Positions 26,644-36,806 of a stretch of 57,522 nucleotides of DNA are shown here, piece after piece. The position numbers were made by a program, and so were the translations under genes. The stretch is from Hyphomicrobiales bacterium (GTDB lineage Bacteria; Pseudomonadota; Alphaproteobacteria; Rhizobiales; Beijerinckiaceae), in NCBI GenBank assembly GCA_027483795.1, contig JAIXTT010000032.1, positions 1 through 57,522 of the forward strand, read 5' to 3'. Positions within the stretch are counted from its first letter, which is position 1; every line of letters starts with the position of its first letter. Under the pieces are notes generated by a model. The model searched no databases. It saw nothing but the letters and a program-made list of their open reading frames with translations, and was not told the DNA's origin.

Positions 26644-27779
26644 GCCAGCGCCTCGGCGAGCGACTGCACCACGCGGCGGCGAACGGCCTCGTCGGTGCCG
26701 TCGTGAAGGGGCAGCAGGATGCAGCGATCCCGCGCGGCCTCGGAATGCGGCAGCGGGAAGCGGAGCGGAAGATCCGCATGGGCGGCTTCCTGATGGACGT
26801 TCATGATGCCGCGCCTTGTGGCGATGCCGTCGTCGAGCATGCGCTGCATCACGCGTTTCTGATCGGCTCCTTCGGGCAGGCGGATGGCGTAGCTCTGCCG
26901 GTTCGAGCGGGCATAGTCGGGCTCGAAGGGCGGCGCGATCTGCGGCGTCAGTTCGGCGAGGAGCGCGGCATAGGAGTCGGCCGCGACCCGGCGCCGCTCG
27001 ACGATGGCGGGAAGACGCTTCAACTGTTCACGCCCGATCGCGGCCTGAACGTCCGTCATGCGGTAGTTGAAGCCTTGGACGGGATAGTCCTCGAAGATCA
27101 CGCGCGTGCCCGAATGGCGCACGGTGTCGGGCACGCTCATGCCGTGCTGGCGCTTCAGGCGGAAGAAGCGGTCATGATCCGGGTTCGCCGTGGTCAGCAT
27201 GCCGCCGTCGCCGACCGTCAGGATCTTGCGGGGATGGAAGGAGAAACAGGCGACGTCGCCCGCGGGCGCGCCGATCCTCGACCATGCATTGCCGATCCGC
27301 ACCTCGCTGCCGACGGCGCAGGCGGCATCCTCGACGAGCGCGACGCCTTGGGCGCGGGCGATGCCGAGCAGGCGCTCGAGATCGCAGGGCATGCCCATCT
27401 GGTGGACGCAGAGGATCGCCTTCGTCTTCGGCGTGATCGCGGCCGCGACCGCGTCGGGGTCCATGTCGTACGTGAGCGGGTCGATGTCGACGAGCACGGG
27501 GACCGCGCCGCATTGGCGGATCGCATTCGCCGTGGCGATGAAGGTGTGCGAGGCGGTGACGACCTCGTCCCCCTCCCCGACCCCGACCGCGAGCAGCGCG
27601 AGATGCAGCGCGACGGTACAGTTCGCGACCGCGCAGGCGAAGGGCGCGCCGACCGCCTCGGCGAATTCGGTCTCGAAGGCGGCCACTTGCGGCCCTTGAG
27701 TCAACCAGCCCGAAAGGACGACGGCGGCGGCCGCATCGGCCTCCTCCCGGCCGAGGACCGGACGTGCGATCGGGATCAT
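26640..27779 (-). CDS. DegT/DnrJ/EryC1 sugar aminotransferase
   Basis: 379 residues of the PLP-dependent sugar aminotransferase family, which convert a keto-sugar nucleotide to an amino sugar using glutamate. Seen: the N-terminal IPIARPVLG start, NCTVALHLALLA (phosphate/cofactor site), VEDAACAVG and the PLP lysine motif FSFHPRKILTVGDGG, then FNYRMTDVQAAIG. It is coupled by four-base overlaps to the epimerase gene before it and the 359-aa gene after it. With the GDP-mannose dehydratase and formyltransferase elsewhere in the locus, a perosamine-synthetase-like role is possible; the sequence alone does not fix the sugar. Confidence 0.9.
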   Translation of the reverse strand: MIPIARPVLGREEADAAAAVVLSGWLTQGPQVAAFETEFAEAVGAPFACAVANCTVALHLALLAVGVGEGDEVVTASHTFIATANAIRQCGAVPVLVDIDPLTYDMDPDAVAAAITPKTKAILCVHQMGMPCDLERLLGIARAQGVALVEDAACAVGSEVRIGNAWSRIGAPAGDVACFSFHPRKILTVGDGGMLTTANPDHDRFFRLKRQHGMSVPDTVRHSGTRVIFEDYPVQGFNYRMTDVQAAIGREQLKRLPAIVERRRVAADSYAALLAELTPQIAPPFEPDYARSNRQSYAIRLPEGADQKRVMQRMLDDGIATRRGIMNVHQEAAHADLPLRFPLPHSEAARDRCILLPLHDGTDEAVRRRVVQSLAEALA

Positions 27780-28813
27780 TCGGCGGCTCCCCGCGCTTCG
27801 GCGCTTTCCGCGCGCCACCATTCGACGAGTTCCGCGAGGCCTTGTTCGGGCGTCAGCGTCGCGCGGAAGCCGAGGGCCCTTTCGGCCTTCGACGTGTCGG
27901 CCAGCCGCCGCGGGACCGGGTTGACGCTCCGCTCCGGCTCGTGCACCGGCACGAGATGCGGCCTTCCCATGACGCGGGCCAGCGTCTTCGCCAGGTCGAG
28001 AAGCGAGGTCTTCGTCCCGCTCGCGACGTTGAAGACCTGATCGGAAGCGTCGGAGGTCGCGGCGAGGATGTTGGCGCGGGCGACGTCGCGGACATGGACC
28101 ATGTCCATGGTCTGCAGCCCGTCGCCGAAGATCACGGGCGGAAGGCCCGCCGAGATCCGCTCCATCCAGCGCACCAGCACTTCCGTGTAGCGGCCATGAA
28201 TGTCCATGCGCGGGCCGTAGACGTTGAAATAGCGCAGCGCGACGTAATCGAGCCCGTAGACGTCGTTGAAGGACCGCATCAGCCCTTCCGCGAAGATCTT
28301 CGCCGCGCCGTAGAGCGTGCGGTTGCCGTAGGGATGGTGGTCCTCGGCGGTCGGGAAGCTTTCGGCCATGCCGTAGACGGAGGCCGTCGAAGCCATGACC
28401 AGCTTGCGCACGCGCTCCTCGACGCAGAGGTTCACGATCTCGTAGGTCGCGTCGACCATGACCTCCATCGCCGTGCGCGGCTCGGCCGCGCAATGGGTGA
28501 TCCGGAGCGCGGCCTGATGGAAGACCGTGTCCGAGCCCGTGATCAGCGTCCGCATCAGCCCGCGGTCGCGGATGTCGCCCCGGACGAGACGGACGTTCGG
28601 CCGGCCGAGCACGCGGGCGAGATTGTCGGGCCGCCCGCGGACCATGTCGTCGACGACGACCACGTCGCCCGCACCGGCCGCGACGAGCAGGTCGACGACA
28701 TGCGAGCCGATGAAGCCGGCGCCGCCCGTGACCAGCACGCGCTTGCCCCGAAACACGTTCCGCGCCTGCCTGACGGCCGTGCGGACCGCCGTTCCCTGCG
28801 TCTCATGCCGCAT
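27776..28813 (-). CDS. NAD-dependent sugar epimerase/dehydratase (SDR)
   Basis: 345 residues of the extended short-chain dehydrogenase family. Motifs: VLVTGGAGFIGSHVVD (NAD site near residue 26), STASVYG (catalytic Ser) and LYGAAK (Tyr-x-x-x-Lys), then RYFNVYGPRMD and DMVHVRDVARA. This matches UDP-glucose/UDP-GlcNAc 4-epimerase-like or WbpP-like enzymes acting on nucleotide sugars in the cytoplasm. The ATG at 28813 lies 11 bases inside the end of the preceding aminotransferase gene, and its own end overlaps the next gene by four bases. Which hydroxyl is inverted, or whether it dehydrates, cannot be decided from sequence. Confidence 0.9.
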   Translation of the reverse strand: MRHETQGTAVRTAVRQARNVFRGKRVLVTGGAGFIGSHVVDLLVAAGAGDVVVVDDMVRGRPDNLARVLGRPNVRLVRGDIRDRGLMRTLITGSDTVFHQAALRITHCAAEPRTAMEVMVDATYEIVNLCVEERVRKLVMASTASVYGMAESFPTAEDHHPYGNRTLYGAAKIFAEGLMRSFNDVYGLDYVALRYFNVYGPRMDIHGRYTEVLVRWMERISAGLPPVIFGDGLQTMDMVHVRDVARANILAATSDASDQVFNVASGTKTSLLDLAKTLARVMGRPHLVPVHEPERSVNPVPRRLADTSKAERALGFRATLTPEQGLAELVEWWRAESAEARGAAE

Positions 28814-29915
28814 CGCGCGCGCCCTCCGTGAAGCGGCGCACCGCGGCTGCGACCGTGCGGACCTGCGCTTCGGTCATTTCCGGGAAGATCGGCAGCGACA
28901 GCGCCTCCCGCGCCATGCGCTCGGCTTCCGGAAACGCGCCGGGGCCGTAGCCGAGAGAGGCGTAGCCCGTCTGCAGATGCACGGGCTTGGGATAATGGAT
29001 GCCCGTCGCGACGCCCGCGGCCTCCAGCGAGGCACGCAGCCCGTCGCGGTCGTCGACGCGCACCGCATGGACGTGGAAGACGTGATCCTCGCCCGCGGGG
29101 GCCGGCAGCCTGAGCGCGGCGCCGTCGAGAAGCTCTCGATAGAGCGCCGCGACGGCACGGCGGCGTGCGTTCCAGCCGTCGAGACGGGGCAGCTTCACCC
29201 TCAGAACGGCGCCCTGAACATTGTCCATGCGCAGGTTGAAGCCGAGCTTCACATGCTCGTAACGCCTGATCTGGCCCCAATCGCGGAGGAGACGCACTTG
29301 TTCGGCGAGTTCGGGGCGGTCCGTCACGACGGCCCCGCCTTCCCCGCAGGCCCCGAGATTCTTCCCCGGATAGAAGCTGAAGCAGCCGATGTCGCCGAAG
29401 GCGCCGGCGCGGCGGCCGCCGCGCTCCGCGCCGTGCGCCTGTGCCGCGTCCTCGATCACGACGAGCCCGTGTCTCCGTGCGACGGCGACGATCTCCGCCA
29501 TGTCGGCGAGCCGTCCGTGCAGATGCACGGGGAGGATCGCCTTGGTCCGCGAGGTGATCGCCGCTTCGAGCTCGACGGGATCCATGGTCCAGGTCGACGG
29601 ATCGATGTCGACGAAGACGGGCGTCGCGCCCGTGTAGAGGATCGCCGCCGCCGTCGCGACGAAGGTCATCGGCACGGTGATGACCTCGTCGCCCGGGCCG
29701 ACGCCCGCCGCGAGCAGCGCGAGATGCAGCGCCGCGGTGCCGGAACTGACCGCGACCGCCTCCTGCGTGCCGCACCAGGCGGCGAAGTCGCGCTCGAAGG
29801 CCGCCACGCGCGCGCCCTGCACATAGTCGCCGCTGCGCAGCACGTCGGTGACCGCGGCTTCGATGTCCTCGCCGACGGTGCGGTATTGGGCCTGAAGATC
29901 GAGAAACGGGATCAC
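28803..29915 (-). CDS. DegT/DnrJ/EryC1 aminotransferase, WbpE-like
   Basis: 370 residues starting at GTG 29915, which overlaps the stop of the oxidoreductase gene (GTGA). Family motifs: PFLDLQAQYRTVGEDIE at the N-terminus, VSSGTAALHLALLAAGVGPG, VIEDAAQAHGAER and the PLP lysine in FSFYPGKNLGACGEGG. It directly follows a Gfo/Idh oxidoreductase and a hexapeptide acetyltransferase, the same trio as WbpD-WbpB-WbpE. In that pathway the aminotransferase puts a 3-amino group on UDP-3-keto-GlcNAc-uronic acid. The WbpE assignment is by context plus family, not by a diagnostic residue. Confidence 0.9.
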   Translation of the reverse strand: MIPFLDLQAQYRTVGEDIEAAVTDVLRSGDYVQGARVAAFERDFAAWCGTQEAVAVSSGTAALHLALLAAGVGPGDEVITVPMTFVATAAAILYTGATPVFVDIDPSTWTMDPVELEAAITSRTKAILPVHLHGRLADMAEIVAVARRHGLVVIEDAAQAHGAERGGRRAGAFGDIGCFSFYPGKNLGACGEGGAVVTDRPELAEQVRLLRDWGQIRRYEHVKLGFNLRMDNVQGAVLRVKLPRLDGWNARRRAVAALYRELLDGAALRLPAPAGEDHVFHVHAVRVDDRDGLRASLEAAGVATGIHYPKPVHLQTGYASLGYGPGAFPEAERMAREALSLPIFPEMTEAQVRTVAAAVRRFTEGARDAA

Positions 29916-30952
29916 GACGCCCTCCGGACGGTTTCGAATTCGACGGGACGACCGCGCTCGGCGAGGGAGCGGGAGGCGGCTTCGAGCATCTCGACGACCC
30001 TGAGACCGCTCTCCCCGCCCGTCAGAGGGGCGGCCCCGCCCGCGATGCAGGCGGCGAAATGCTCGACGGCGGTGAGCAGCGCCTCGCGGGTGGAGAGCTG
30101 GGGAGCCCACATGTCGCCGGAGCGGTAGGAGACGAGGATGTCGCGGATGCGGTCCGCATCGGCGGCGACGGTGACGCCGCGGTCGTAGACCTTGATCTTT
30201 TCCGAGGGCTCGAGATCGTCCCAGACGACCATGCGCCGGCTGCCGCCGATCAACGTGCGGCGGATCTTCACGGGCGCGAGCCAGTTCACGTTGAGATGGG
30301 CGATGGTGCCCCTCGGAAAATAGAGCGCGATATGGGCCGTGTTCTCGGGCCGGCCCGCCACGTGACGCGCACCCGTGGCCGAGATCGAGGCGGGGCCGCC
30401 GCCCATCAGGAAATCGAGGATCGCGAGATCGTGAACCGCGAGATCCCAGACGACGTTCACGTCCGTCTGGAACAGGCCGAGATTGATGCGCGTGGAGTCG
30501 TAATAGAACACCTCGCCCAGCACGCCGTCCGACATCAGGTCGCGGATCTTCCGGACGGCGGGGGTGAAGACGAAGGTGTGATCCACCATCAGCACGAGAC
30601 GGCGGCGCGCCGCCTCCTCGATCAGGATCGCGGCTTCGGCGGAGCTGCGCGTCATCGGCTTTTCGACGAGCACGTGCTTGCCCGCCTTCAAGGCCGCGAG
30701 GGCGACGTCGAAATGCGTGGCGACCGGCGTGGCGATCGCGACGGCGTCGACCGACGGATCCGCGACGAGATCGCGCCAATCCTCATGGAGCGCGATGCCG
30801 GGGAAGCGTTTGCCCGCCCGCGCACGCGCGGCGGCCGATCCGTCGGCGACGGCGGCGAGGCGCATGCCCTCCGCCTCCGCTCCGACGCGGGCGATGTTCG
30901 GACCCCAATAGCCGTAGCCGACGAGGCCCAGTCCGATGTCGCGGCTCGTCAT
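29912..30952 (-). CDS. Gfo/Idh/MocA oxidoreductase, WbpB-like
   Basis: 346 residues: an N-terminal NAD(P) Rossmann domain ([17 protein letters not shown]), the family EKP motif ([14 protein letters not shown], catalytic Lys near residue 95), [18 protein letters not shown] and the C-terminal alpha/beta substrate domain. Between the WbpD-like and WbpE-like genes, with four-base overlaps on both sides, it probably oxidises C3 of a UDP-N-acetyl-glucuronic acid to the 3-keto sugar. Other Gfo/Idh enzymes of similar length oxidise other sugars or inositol, so the substrate is inferred from neighbours. The matching UDP-GlcNAc 6-dehydrogenase (WbpA) is not in the window. Confidence 0.9.
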   Translation of the reverse strand: MTSRDIGLGLVGYGYWGPNIARVGAEAEGMRLAAVADGSAAARARAGKRFPGIALHEDWRDLVADPSVDAVAIATPVATHFDVALAALKAGKHVLVEKPMTRSSAEAAILIEEAARRRLVLMVDHTFVFTPAVRKIRDLMSDGVLGEVFYYDSTRINLGLFQTDVNVVWDLAVHDLAILDFLMGGGPASISATGARHVAGRPENTAHIALYFPRGTIAHLNVNWLAPVKIRRTLIGGSRRMVVWDDLEPSEKIKVYDRGVTVAADADRIRDILVSYRSGDMWAPQLSTREALLTAVEHFAACIAGGAAPLTGGESGLRVVEMLEAASRSLAERGRPVEFETVRRAS

Positions 30953-31449
30953 GCGCGGACCTCCCGGAGCGCGGCGGACGCCCGCCGGGCATCGCCCGTG
31001 ACGCGGGCGGGCACGCCCGCCACGACGGCATGAGGCGGCACGTCGCGCGTGACGACCGCGCCCGCGCCGACCATCGCGCCCTCGCCGATCTCCACGCCTC
31101 CCAGGATCGTCGCGTTCGAGCCGATCGACGCGCCCTTGCGGACCATGACGGGCAGGAGCGTCCAATCGCCGTCGGCGAGGAGCGAACCGCCCTCGCCCAC
31201 GGCGCGCGGCGCGGCGTCGTTGGCGAACATCACGCCGTGGCCGATGAAGACCTCGTCCTCGATGGTCACGCCGGAACAGATGAAGGCGTGCGAGGAAATC
31301 TTGCAGCGTGCGCCGACGACGACGCCGCGCTGGATTTCGACGAAGGGGCCGATCCGCGTCTCCGCCCCGACCCGACAGCCGTAGAGATTGACGAGTTCGG
31401 GCCGGAAGACGACCGCGTCCCGCCCCAGTTCCACATCCTTCAGCGGCAT
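30949..31449 (-). CDS. left-handed beta-helix N-acetyltransferase, WbpD-like
   Basis: 166 residues made of hexapeptide repeats ([LIV]-G-x-x-x-x), for example [35 protein letters not shown] and [20 protein letters not shown], ending in [11 protein letters not shown]. This is the trimeric acetyl-CoA-dependent sugar N-acetyltransferase fold; the insertion carrying FANDAAPRA resembles that of UDP-3-amino-GlcNAc-uronate acetyltransferases. The ATG has GGAGAGGT just upstream. It is the first gene of the six-gene minus-strand precursor operon and is transcribed divergently from a glycosyltransferase operon across 272 bases. The third step of UDP-diacetamido-uronate synthesis is the favoured role. 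Confidence 0.88.
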   Translation of the reverse strand: MPLKDVELGRDAVVFRPELVNLYGCRVGAETRIGPFVEIQRGVVVGARCKISSHAFICSGVTIEDEVFIGHGVMFANDAAPRAVGEGGSLLADGDWTLLPVMVRKGASIGSNATILGGVEIGEGAMVGAGAVVTRDVPPHAVVAGVPARVTGDARRASAALREVRA

Positions 31450-31721
31450 TCGCGACCTCTCCGGCATCGCGTTTCGGTGCTGGACGCTAGCCCCGGGCCT
31501 GCCGCGGCGAAGCCTCGGAAACCGGATGAAGGCGAGGGCCGAAACGGGGGTCGTCGCCCGTCGCCCGACGGAGAAGGTACCGACGAGGGCGTAGGAACGA
31601 GGGCCGGGGACGCGCGGGTTTACGTCATATTCCGGCATTGCCGACGGGTGCCCCGCGCCGGGACGATCACGGTCCGGACTTCCGTCGGGACGAACCCGCG
31701 GAGCCGTCGGAAACGCCCGCG

Positions 31722-32960
31722 ATGCACATTCTCCACATCATCGGATCCTTGGATCCGGCCCGCGGCGGTCCGGCCGCGGCGGCGCTCCGCCTCGCCGCGG
31801 CGCAGGCGGAGCTCGGTCACGAGGTCGGCATCGTGGCGCCGCGCGAACCGGACGCGGAACGGAGGCTCGAAGGCGCGATCGCGCGCGTGCCCGGACGGAG
31901 CCGGATCCGCCGCATCTCTCCGCCGGGCGCGGAAAGGTTCTGCCGGCTGGAGCCGCTGCTGCGGCGGAGCGCATGGAACGCGATCGCGACCGAGGCCGAC
32001 ATCCTGCATCTGCACGGCGTGTGGGAGCCGATGCTGCTCGCCGCCGCCGCCGCGGCGCGGCGCGCCGGCAAGCCCTATGTGCTGGAGCCGCACGGCATGC
32101 TCGATCGCTGGAGCCTGGGCGAGAAGGCGTCGAAGAAGCGCATCGCCTTGGCGCTCGGCTTTCGGCGGATGATCAGGCGCGCGGCCTATATCCATGCGCT
32201 CAACGACGACGAAGTGCGGCTGATGGGCGTCGTCGGCGCGAGCCCTTCGCCCCCGCGGCTCGTGATCCCGAACGGCGTGTTCATGGAGGAGATCGAGCCT
32301 CTGCCGTCCGAGGGAACGTTCCGGCGCATGCATCCGGCGCTGTCGGGCCGGCGCTACGTCCTGTTCCTGTCACGGCTCCACCGCAAGAAGGGGCTCGACC
32401 ATATGCTCGGCGCCTTCCGCCGGATCGCGCCGCTCCATCCCGAGGTCGATCTCGTCGTGGCGGGACCCGACGGCGGCGAAGAAGAACGGTTCCGTCGCGA
32501 CGTCGCGACGGCGGGCCTCGTCCCGCGCGTGCATCTCGTCGGGGCGCTGTGGGGCGCGGACAAGATCGCCGCCTTCGTGGACGCGGCCTGTTTCTGCCTG
32601 CCGAGCCGGCAGGAGGGCTTCAGCATGGCGATCACCGAGGCGCTCGCCTGCGGCACGCCGGTGGTGATCTCGCGGGAGTGCCGCTTTCCCGAAGTGGCGA
32701 CCGAAGGCGCGGGCGAGGTGCTGCCGCTCGATCCGGACGCCTTCGCCGACGCGCTCGACGGACTTCTGTCCTCGCCCGTGCGGGCCGCGCGCATGGGCCG
32801 CGCGGGCCGGGCTCTGGTGAAGGCGGCCTATACCTGGCCCGTCATCGCCCGCCGCACCGTCGCCGCCTATCGCATGTTCGTCACGGACCGGACCGCCGGC
32901 GGTCGGGCGGAGGTCGTGCGCCTGCACCGCTTGGCGGGATCGGGAGACGCACGCGCATGA
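31722..32960 (+). CDS. glycosyltransferase family 4 (GT-B)
   Basis: 412 residues. The N-terminal domain begins [20 protein letters not shown], a GT4 nucleotide-sugar enzyme start with a Gly-rich acceptor loop. The C-terminal donor domain has [24 protein letters not shown] and the E-x7-E motif [15 protein letters not shown]. It has no membrane helix and is probably peripheral on the inner face of the inner membrane. It is the first of three plus-strand glycosyltransferase genes joined by four-base overlaps, and divergent from the precursor operon. It would add one sugar to the lipid-linked repeat unit; donor and linkage are unknown. Confidence 0.9.
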   Translation: MHILHIIGSLDPARGGPAAAALRLAAAQAELGHEVGIVAPREPDAERRLEGAIARVPGRSRIRRISPPGAERFCRLEPLLRRSAWNAIATEADILHLHGVWEPMLLAAAAAARRAGKPYVLEPHGMLDRWSLGEKASKKRIALALGFRRMIRRAAYIHALNDDEVRLMGVVGASPSPPRLVIPNGVFMEEIEPLPSEGTFRRMHPALSGRRYVLFLSRLHRKKGLDHMLGAFRRIAPLHPEVDLVVAGPDGGEEERFRRDVATAGLVPRVHLVGALWGADKIAAFVDAACFCLPSRQEGFSMAITEALACGTPVVISRECRFPEVATEGAGEVLPLDPDAFADALDGLLSSPVRAARMGRAGRALVKAAYTWPVIARRTVAAYRMFVTDRTAGGRAEVVRLHRLAGSGDARA

Positions 32961-34213
32961 AGATCGTCTTCGTCAATCGCTTCGCTTCTCCCGACGAGTC
33001 CGCGACGAGCCGCATCATCACGATGCTCACGGGATCGCTCGCATGGGAGGGCTGGGATCTGCACGTCCTGGCGAGCCGCAACCTGCACGACGATCCTTCG
33101 GTGATGCTGCCCGAAGTGTCGGCGGAACGGGGTGCGATCGTCCATCGGCTGCGCTGCAGCCGCTTCGGCCGGGGGACGATCCCGGGCCGGGCGGTCGACC
33201 TTCTCACCTTCCATGTCGGCGTGTTCTTCGCGCTGCTGCGCCTCGCCCGACGCGGCGACGTCTGCGTGGTCTGCACCGACCCGCCGCTGGTCTGCGTGAC
33301 GGCGGGGCTGGCGGCGGCGATCAAGGGCGCGCGGACCGTGCAATGGGCCTTCGATCTCTATCCGGAGGTGGCGATCGAACTCGGCGTCCTGCCGAAGCGG
33401 AGCGCCGTCGGGCGGATCGCGACGAAGCTGCGCGACCACGCCTATCGACGCTCGGAAAGGATCGTGGTGCCGATCAGGCGCATGGGCCGGGCCTTGGAAG
33501 AGCGCGGGCACGACGCCGACCGGATCGCCTTCATTCCCAATTGGTCCGACGGCGACGCGATCCGTCCGACCGTTCCGGAAGGATCGGCGCTTCGCCGCGA
33601 ATGGGGGCTCGGCGGCAAATTCGTGGTCGCCTATTCCGGCAATCTGGGCCGGGCGCATGAATTCGACACGCTGCTCGAGACCGCCGAACGGCTCCGCGAA
33701 CGCCGGGACATCGTATTCCTCTTCATCGGCGGGGGCCACAAACGCAACGGCCTCGAAAGCGAAGTCCGCCGGCGCGGGCTTCCGAACGTGATGTTCAAGC
33801 CGCTTCAGCCCGCCGAGAGGCTCTCGGAATCGCTGGCGGCGGCGGATCTGCACGTCGTGTCCCTGCTGCCGGAGATGGAGCCCTATGTCGTGCCGAGCAA
33901 ATTCTGCGGCATCGCCGCCGCAGGACGACCCACGCTCTTCATCGGCGATCCGAAAGGCGAGATCGCGCGACTGGTGACGGAGGGCGAATGCGGCGTCGCG
34001 GTCGAGATCGGGGCCGCGGACGCCGCCGTCGCGACGATCCTCGATCTCGCCGCCTCTCCGCTCCTGCGGATCGCCATGGGGCATCGCGCGCGAAGCCTTT
34101 TCGAGACCCGCTTCACGCGGCGGATCGCGACGGCGGAATGGGTCGCGCTCCTTCGGCAGGTCGGCGCGGGCGCCGCTTCGGCCGCCATGCCCGCGAAGAG
34201 CCTCCGATCGTGA
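32957..34213 (+). CDS. glycosyltransferase family 4, WbuB-like
   Basis: 418 residues beginning [18 protein letters not shown]. Other features are DPPLVCVTAGLAAAIKGARTV and WAFDLYPEVAIELG, typical of WbuB/WcaI-like transferases that use N-acetylamino sugars, and a C-terminal donor domain with VAYSGNLGRAHEFDTLL, FIGGGHKR and VPSKFCGIAAAGRPTLFIG. The ATG overlaps the TGA of the previous gene (ATGA). It is soluble and cytoplasmic or membrane-peripheral. By analogy with WbuB it may transfer an amino sugar such as a fucosamine or uronic acid derivative, which would suit the precursor operon next door; that is inference. Confidence 0.9.
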   Translation: MKIVFVNRFASPDESATSRIITMLTGSLAWEGWDLHVLASRNLHDDPSVMLPEVSAERGAIVHRLRCSRFGRGTIPGRAVDLLTFHVGVFFALLRLARRGDVCVVCTDPPLVCVTAGLAAAIKGARTVQWAFDLYPEVAIELGVLPKRSAVGRIATKLRDHAYRRSERIVVPIRRMGRALEERGHDADRIAFIPNWSDGDAIRPTVPEGSALRREWGLGGKFVVAYSGNLGRAHEFDTLLETAERLRERRDIVFLFIGGGHKRNGLESEVRRRGLPNVMFKPLQPAERLSESLAAADLHVVSLLPEMEPYVVPSKFCGIAAAGRPTLFIGDPKGEIARLVTEGECGVAVEIGAADAAVATILDLAASPLLRIAMGHRARSLFETRFTRRIATAEWVALLRQVGAGAASAAMPAKSLRS

Positions 34214-35487
34214 ACGGACCGCCGGCGCAACGGCGCTTCCTCGTCGCCCAGATCGGCGCGCGGATGCATTATGCGGTTCCGCGGATCCTCGCCGCGCAGG
34301 GCATGCTCGAACGTCTCCATACCGATCTCTGCGCGACGGTGGGGTTGGGGCGGCTCGCCGCCGACATGCCTGCGGGTCTTCTCCCCGCCGCGCTCGCCCG
34401 ACTCGCGGGCCGCGCGGCGCACGACATCGACCCCGCGCTGATCCGCTGCAGCGAGGCCGCCGGGCTCGCGGGCTTCGTGCGCCGCGCGCGGGCACGCACG
34501 CGGACCGAGCGGACCGAGGCGGAACTCGCGGGCGGTTCGCGCTTCGCCCGGCTCGTCGCCCGGGCGGGCTTCGGCGCGGCGACCGACTTCTACGGCTTCA
34601 GCGGGGAATGTCTCGAAGCGGCGGAAGCGGCGCGCAGCCGAGGACTTCGCGTCGCCGTCGAGCAGATCATCGCGCCGCGCACGATGCTGGACGCGATCAT
34701 GCGCGAGGAGGAGGAACGGTTCGGCTCATGGATCGCGCCCGAAGCCGATGCCGCCGCGGCGGCCTTCGCGGCACGGGAGAAGGCGGAATGGGCGACGGCG
34801 GATCTCGTGCTGTGCGGTTCGTCCTTCGTCCGGGACGGCGTCGTCGCCTCGGGGGGCGATCCGGCGGCCTGCGTCGTCGTTCCCTACGGCGTCGACACGC
34901 CGCGAAGCGTCGACCGGACCCGCCGCCCGCGGGCGGACGGGCCGCTGCGCGTTCTCACCGTCGGCGCGCTGGGGCTGCGCAAAGGAACGCCGCATGTCCT
35001 CGCCGCCGCGGATCGACTGCGCGGCAAGGCCGAATTCGTGATGGCGGGACCGGCGCCGGGCCTTTCCGCGGCCGCACTTTCGGCCGTCGCCTCCGCGGTG
35101 CGGTGGGTCGGCCCCGTCCCGCGCGCCGAGATCCCTGCGCTGCTCGCCTCCGCGGACGTGTTCCTGCTGCCCTCGCTCTGCGAAGGCTCCGCCACCGCGA
35201 TCTACGAGGCGCTCGCCGCGGGCCTGCCCGTCGTCTGCACGCCCAATGCCGGAAGCGTCGTGACCGACGGAGAGGACGGCTTCATCGTTCCGATCCGTGA
35301 CCCCGCCGCCATCGCCGTCGCTCTCGAACGGCTCGCGGACGATCCCGATCGTCTCGAGGCCATGAGCCGGGCCGCGCGGCGCAAGGCGGCCGAATACGAC
35401 ATCGCCGCCTACGGCCGACGTCTCCTCGCCGCGCTCGGCGTCGCGATCGAGAACGAAGAGCCGCGCACCGCAGGAAACGCGGCCTGA
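34210..35487 (+). CDS. glycosyltransferase family 4
   Basis: 425 residues starting at GTG 34210, which overlaps the previous stop (GTGA). The N-terminus RRFLVAQIGARMHYAVPRIL is unusual for GT4, but the C-terminal domain is clear: RVLTVGALGLRKGTPHVL, VMAGPAPGL, PSLCEGSATAIYEALAAGLP with the E-x7-E motif, and NAGSVVTDGEDGFIV. It is the third and last gene of the operon and ends just before a possible terminator hairpin, convergent with the polymerase-like gene. Substrate is unknown. Confidence 0.9.
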   Translation: MNGPPAQRRFLVAQIGARMHYAVPRILAAQGMLERLHTDLCATVGLGRLAADMPAGLLPAALARLAGRAAHDIDPALIRCSEAAGLAGFVRRARARTRTERTEAELAGGSRFARLVARAGFGAATDFYGFSGECLEAAEAARSRGLRVAVEQIIAPRTMLDAIMREEEERFGSWIAPEADAAAAAFAAREKAEWATADLVLCGSSFVRDGVVASGGDPAACVVVPYGVDTPRSVDRTRRPRADGPLRVLTVGALGLRKGTPHVLAAADRLRGKAEFVMAGPAPGLSAAALSAVASAVRWVGPVPRAEIPALLASADVFLLPSLCEGSATAIYEALAAGLPVVCTPNAGSVVTDGEDGFIVPIRDPAAIAVALERLADDPDRLEAMSRAARRKAAEYDIAAYGRRLLAALGVAIENEEPRTAGNAA

Positions 35488-35535
35488 ATCGAGGTCTCAT
35501 CCGAAGACCGCAACAGTCCGGAAAGACTCGATTTT
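35487..35535. terminator. possible terminator between convergent polysaccharide genes
   Basis: AATCGAG at 35487 pairs with CTCGATT ending at 35533, enclosing a second small stem GGTCT/AGACC, and is followed by a short T run at 35532-35535. It fills the 47-base gap between the glycosyltransferase operon and the polymerase-like gene. The fold was judged by eye. Confidence 0.35.
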
Positions 35536-36806
35536 CATGCCCGAACCGGAATCTCCGTCTCGACGGCGAAATCGCCCGGCCGATCGCGTCGCCGCACCGC
35601 GGCGAAGAGGAGGAAGGGGCCGAGCAGCAGCAGCATGTTCACCCAGCTCGACACCACCCATTGGGTGTGATGCGTGACCGCATGCATGCCCGGCACGATC
35701 CCGAGCACATAGATGATCCGGGCCGCGGCCCGGCCTTCAAGCGCCGTGCGGTGAACGCGGGCGAGAAGCCAGCCGACGAGCGCGAATTTGATCGCGCCCG
35801 CCCACCAGAAGGACGCGAAGGCGTCGGCCATTCCGGTCTCGGTGCTCCCGGTGACGGGCGTGTAGTCGACCGCCCGCGGCTCCGGGAACAGCAGCGCGTT
35901 CTTGAGGTGGTAGCCGACGATCTGCCCGGGGACGAAATTGAAGACGAGCACGTTCCAATGGAACGTGCCGTAATCGAGTTCCATCGTCCGGTTCGTATGG
36001 TCGATGCGCAGGACCGCGTTGCGCATTTCCGGCCCTCCGTTGCGCAGCACCTCCTCGAAATTGGCGGTGACGTCGATCCTCGCCAGGTCTTCCCAGACGG
36101 GCTTGCCCTGCCCGCGCACGCTCTCGCGATAGCTTCCCGTGCTGTTCATCAGCACGGCCGCGGCCAGAACCGCGACGAAGGCGACGCCGCGCGGCACGGC
36201 CCGGCCGCGCGCGAACCAGAAGGCGAGCAGGATCGCCATGACGAATTCCGTCAATTCGCCGCGCTTGCCCGTCAGCAGCAGCCGATCGATCACGAAGGCC
36301 GCATCGAACAGGACGATCGCCGCGGCGAAACCGCTCGGCCGATGGGCGAAGGCGATCACCGCGGTGACGAAGCCGTAGACGAGAAGCTTCGCGAAGAAGA
36401 GATAGACGACGGGCAATCCGGTCGCGAGCGTCATCAGGCGCTGCTCGTCCGGCAGGCGACCGAACAGGAAGAAGAAGAACGCGCCGATGCCCGACATCGC
36501 GGCCGCGGCGAGGAGCAATCGTCTCTCGTCGAAGACGAGATCGAGCGCCGCGACGGGCCGGTCGCCCGACCGCCAGCCCCACCAGGACGCCGCCGCGCAG
36601 AGCAGCGTGAAGGAGGCGGCGCGCGCATAGGCGCCTTCGGGCAGGAAGGGGTCGGCCGCGAGCGCGGGCATCTGCGGCAGGATGAAGCCGAAGAAGGTCG
36701 CCCCCGCGAGGAAGGGATAGCCGTAGATGCCGCCCTTGCGCATGAGGCCGGACACCATCATCGCGAGGGACAGCAGCGCGAGCGCGACGGCGAAGGGATC
36801 GATCAC
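35535..36806 (-). CDS. polytopic membrane protein, O-antigen polymerase (Wzy)-like
   Basis: 423 residues starting at GTG 36806, which overlaps the preceding stop (GTGA). About ten hydrophobic helices are visible, with a large polar loop (about residues 225-310) between helices. That loop count, the length and the place among glycosyltransferase, flippase and export genes fit a Wzy-type polymerase that joins lipid-linked repeat units in the periplasm. Wzy proteins share little sequence, and I see no diagnostic motif. Alternatives are a Wzx-independent ligase or an unrelated membrane acyltransferase. It is the last gene of the minus-strand assembly operon. Confidence 0.7.
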   Translation of the reverse strand: MIDPFAVALALLSLAMMVSGLMRKGGIYGYPFLAGATFFGFILPQMPALAADPFLPEGAYARAASFTLLCAAASWWGWRSGDRPVAALDLVFDERRLLLAAAAMSGIGAFFFFLFGRLPDEQRLMTLATGLPVVYLFFAKLLVYGFVTAVIAFAHRPSGFAAAIVLFDAAFVIDRLLLTGKRGELTEFVMAILLAFWFARGRAVPRGVAFVAVLAAAVLMNSTGSYRESVRGQGKPVWEDLARIDVTANFEEVLRNGGPEMRNAVLRIDHTNRTMELDYGTFHWNVLVFNFVPGQIVGYHLKNALLFPEPRAVDYTPVTGSTETGMADAFASFWWAGAIKFALVGWLLARVHRTALEGRAAARIIYVLGIVPGMHAVTHHTQWVVSSWVNMLLLLGPFLLFAAVRRRDRPGDFAVETEIPVRA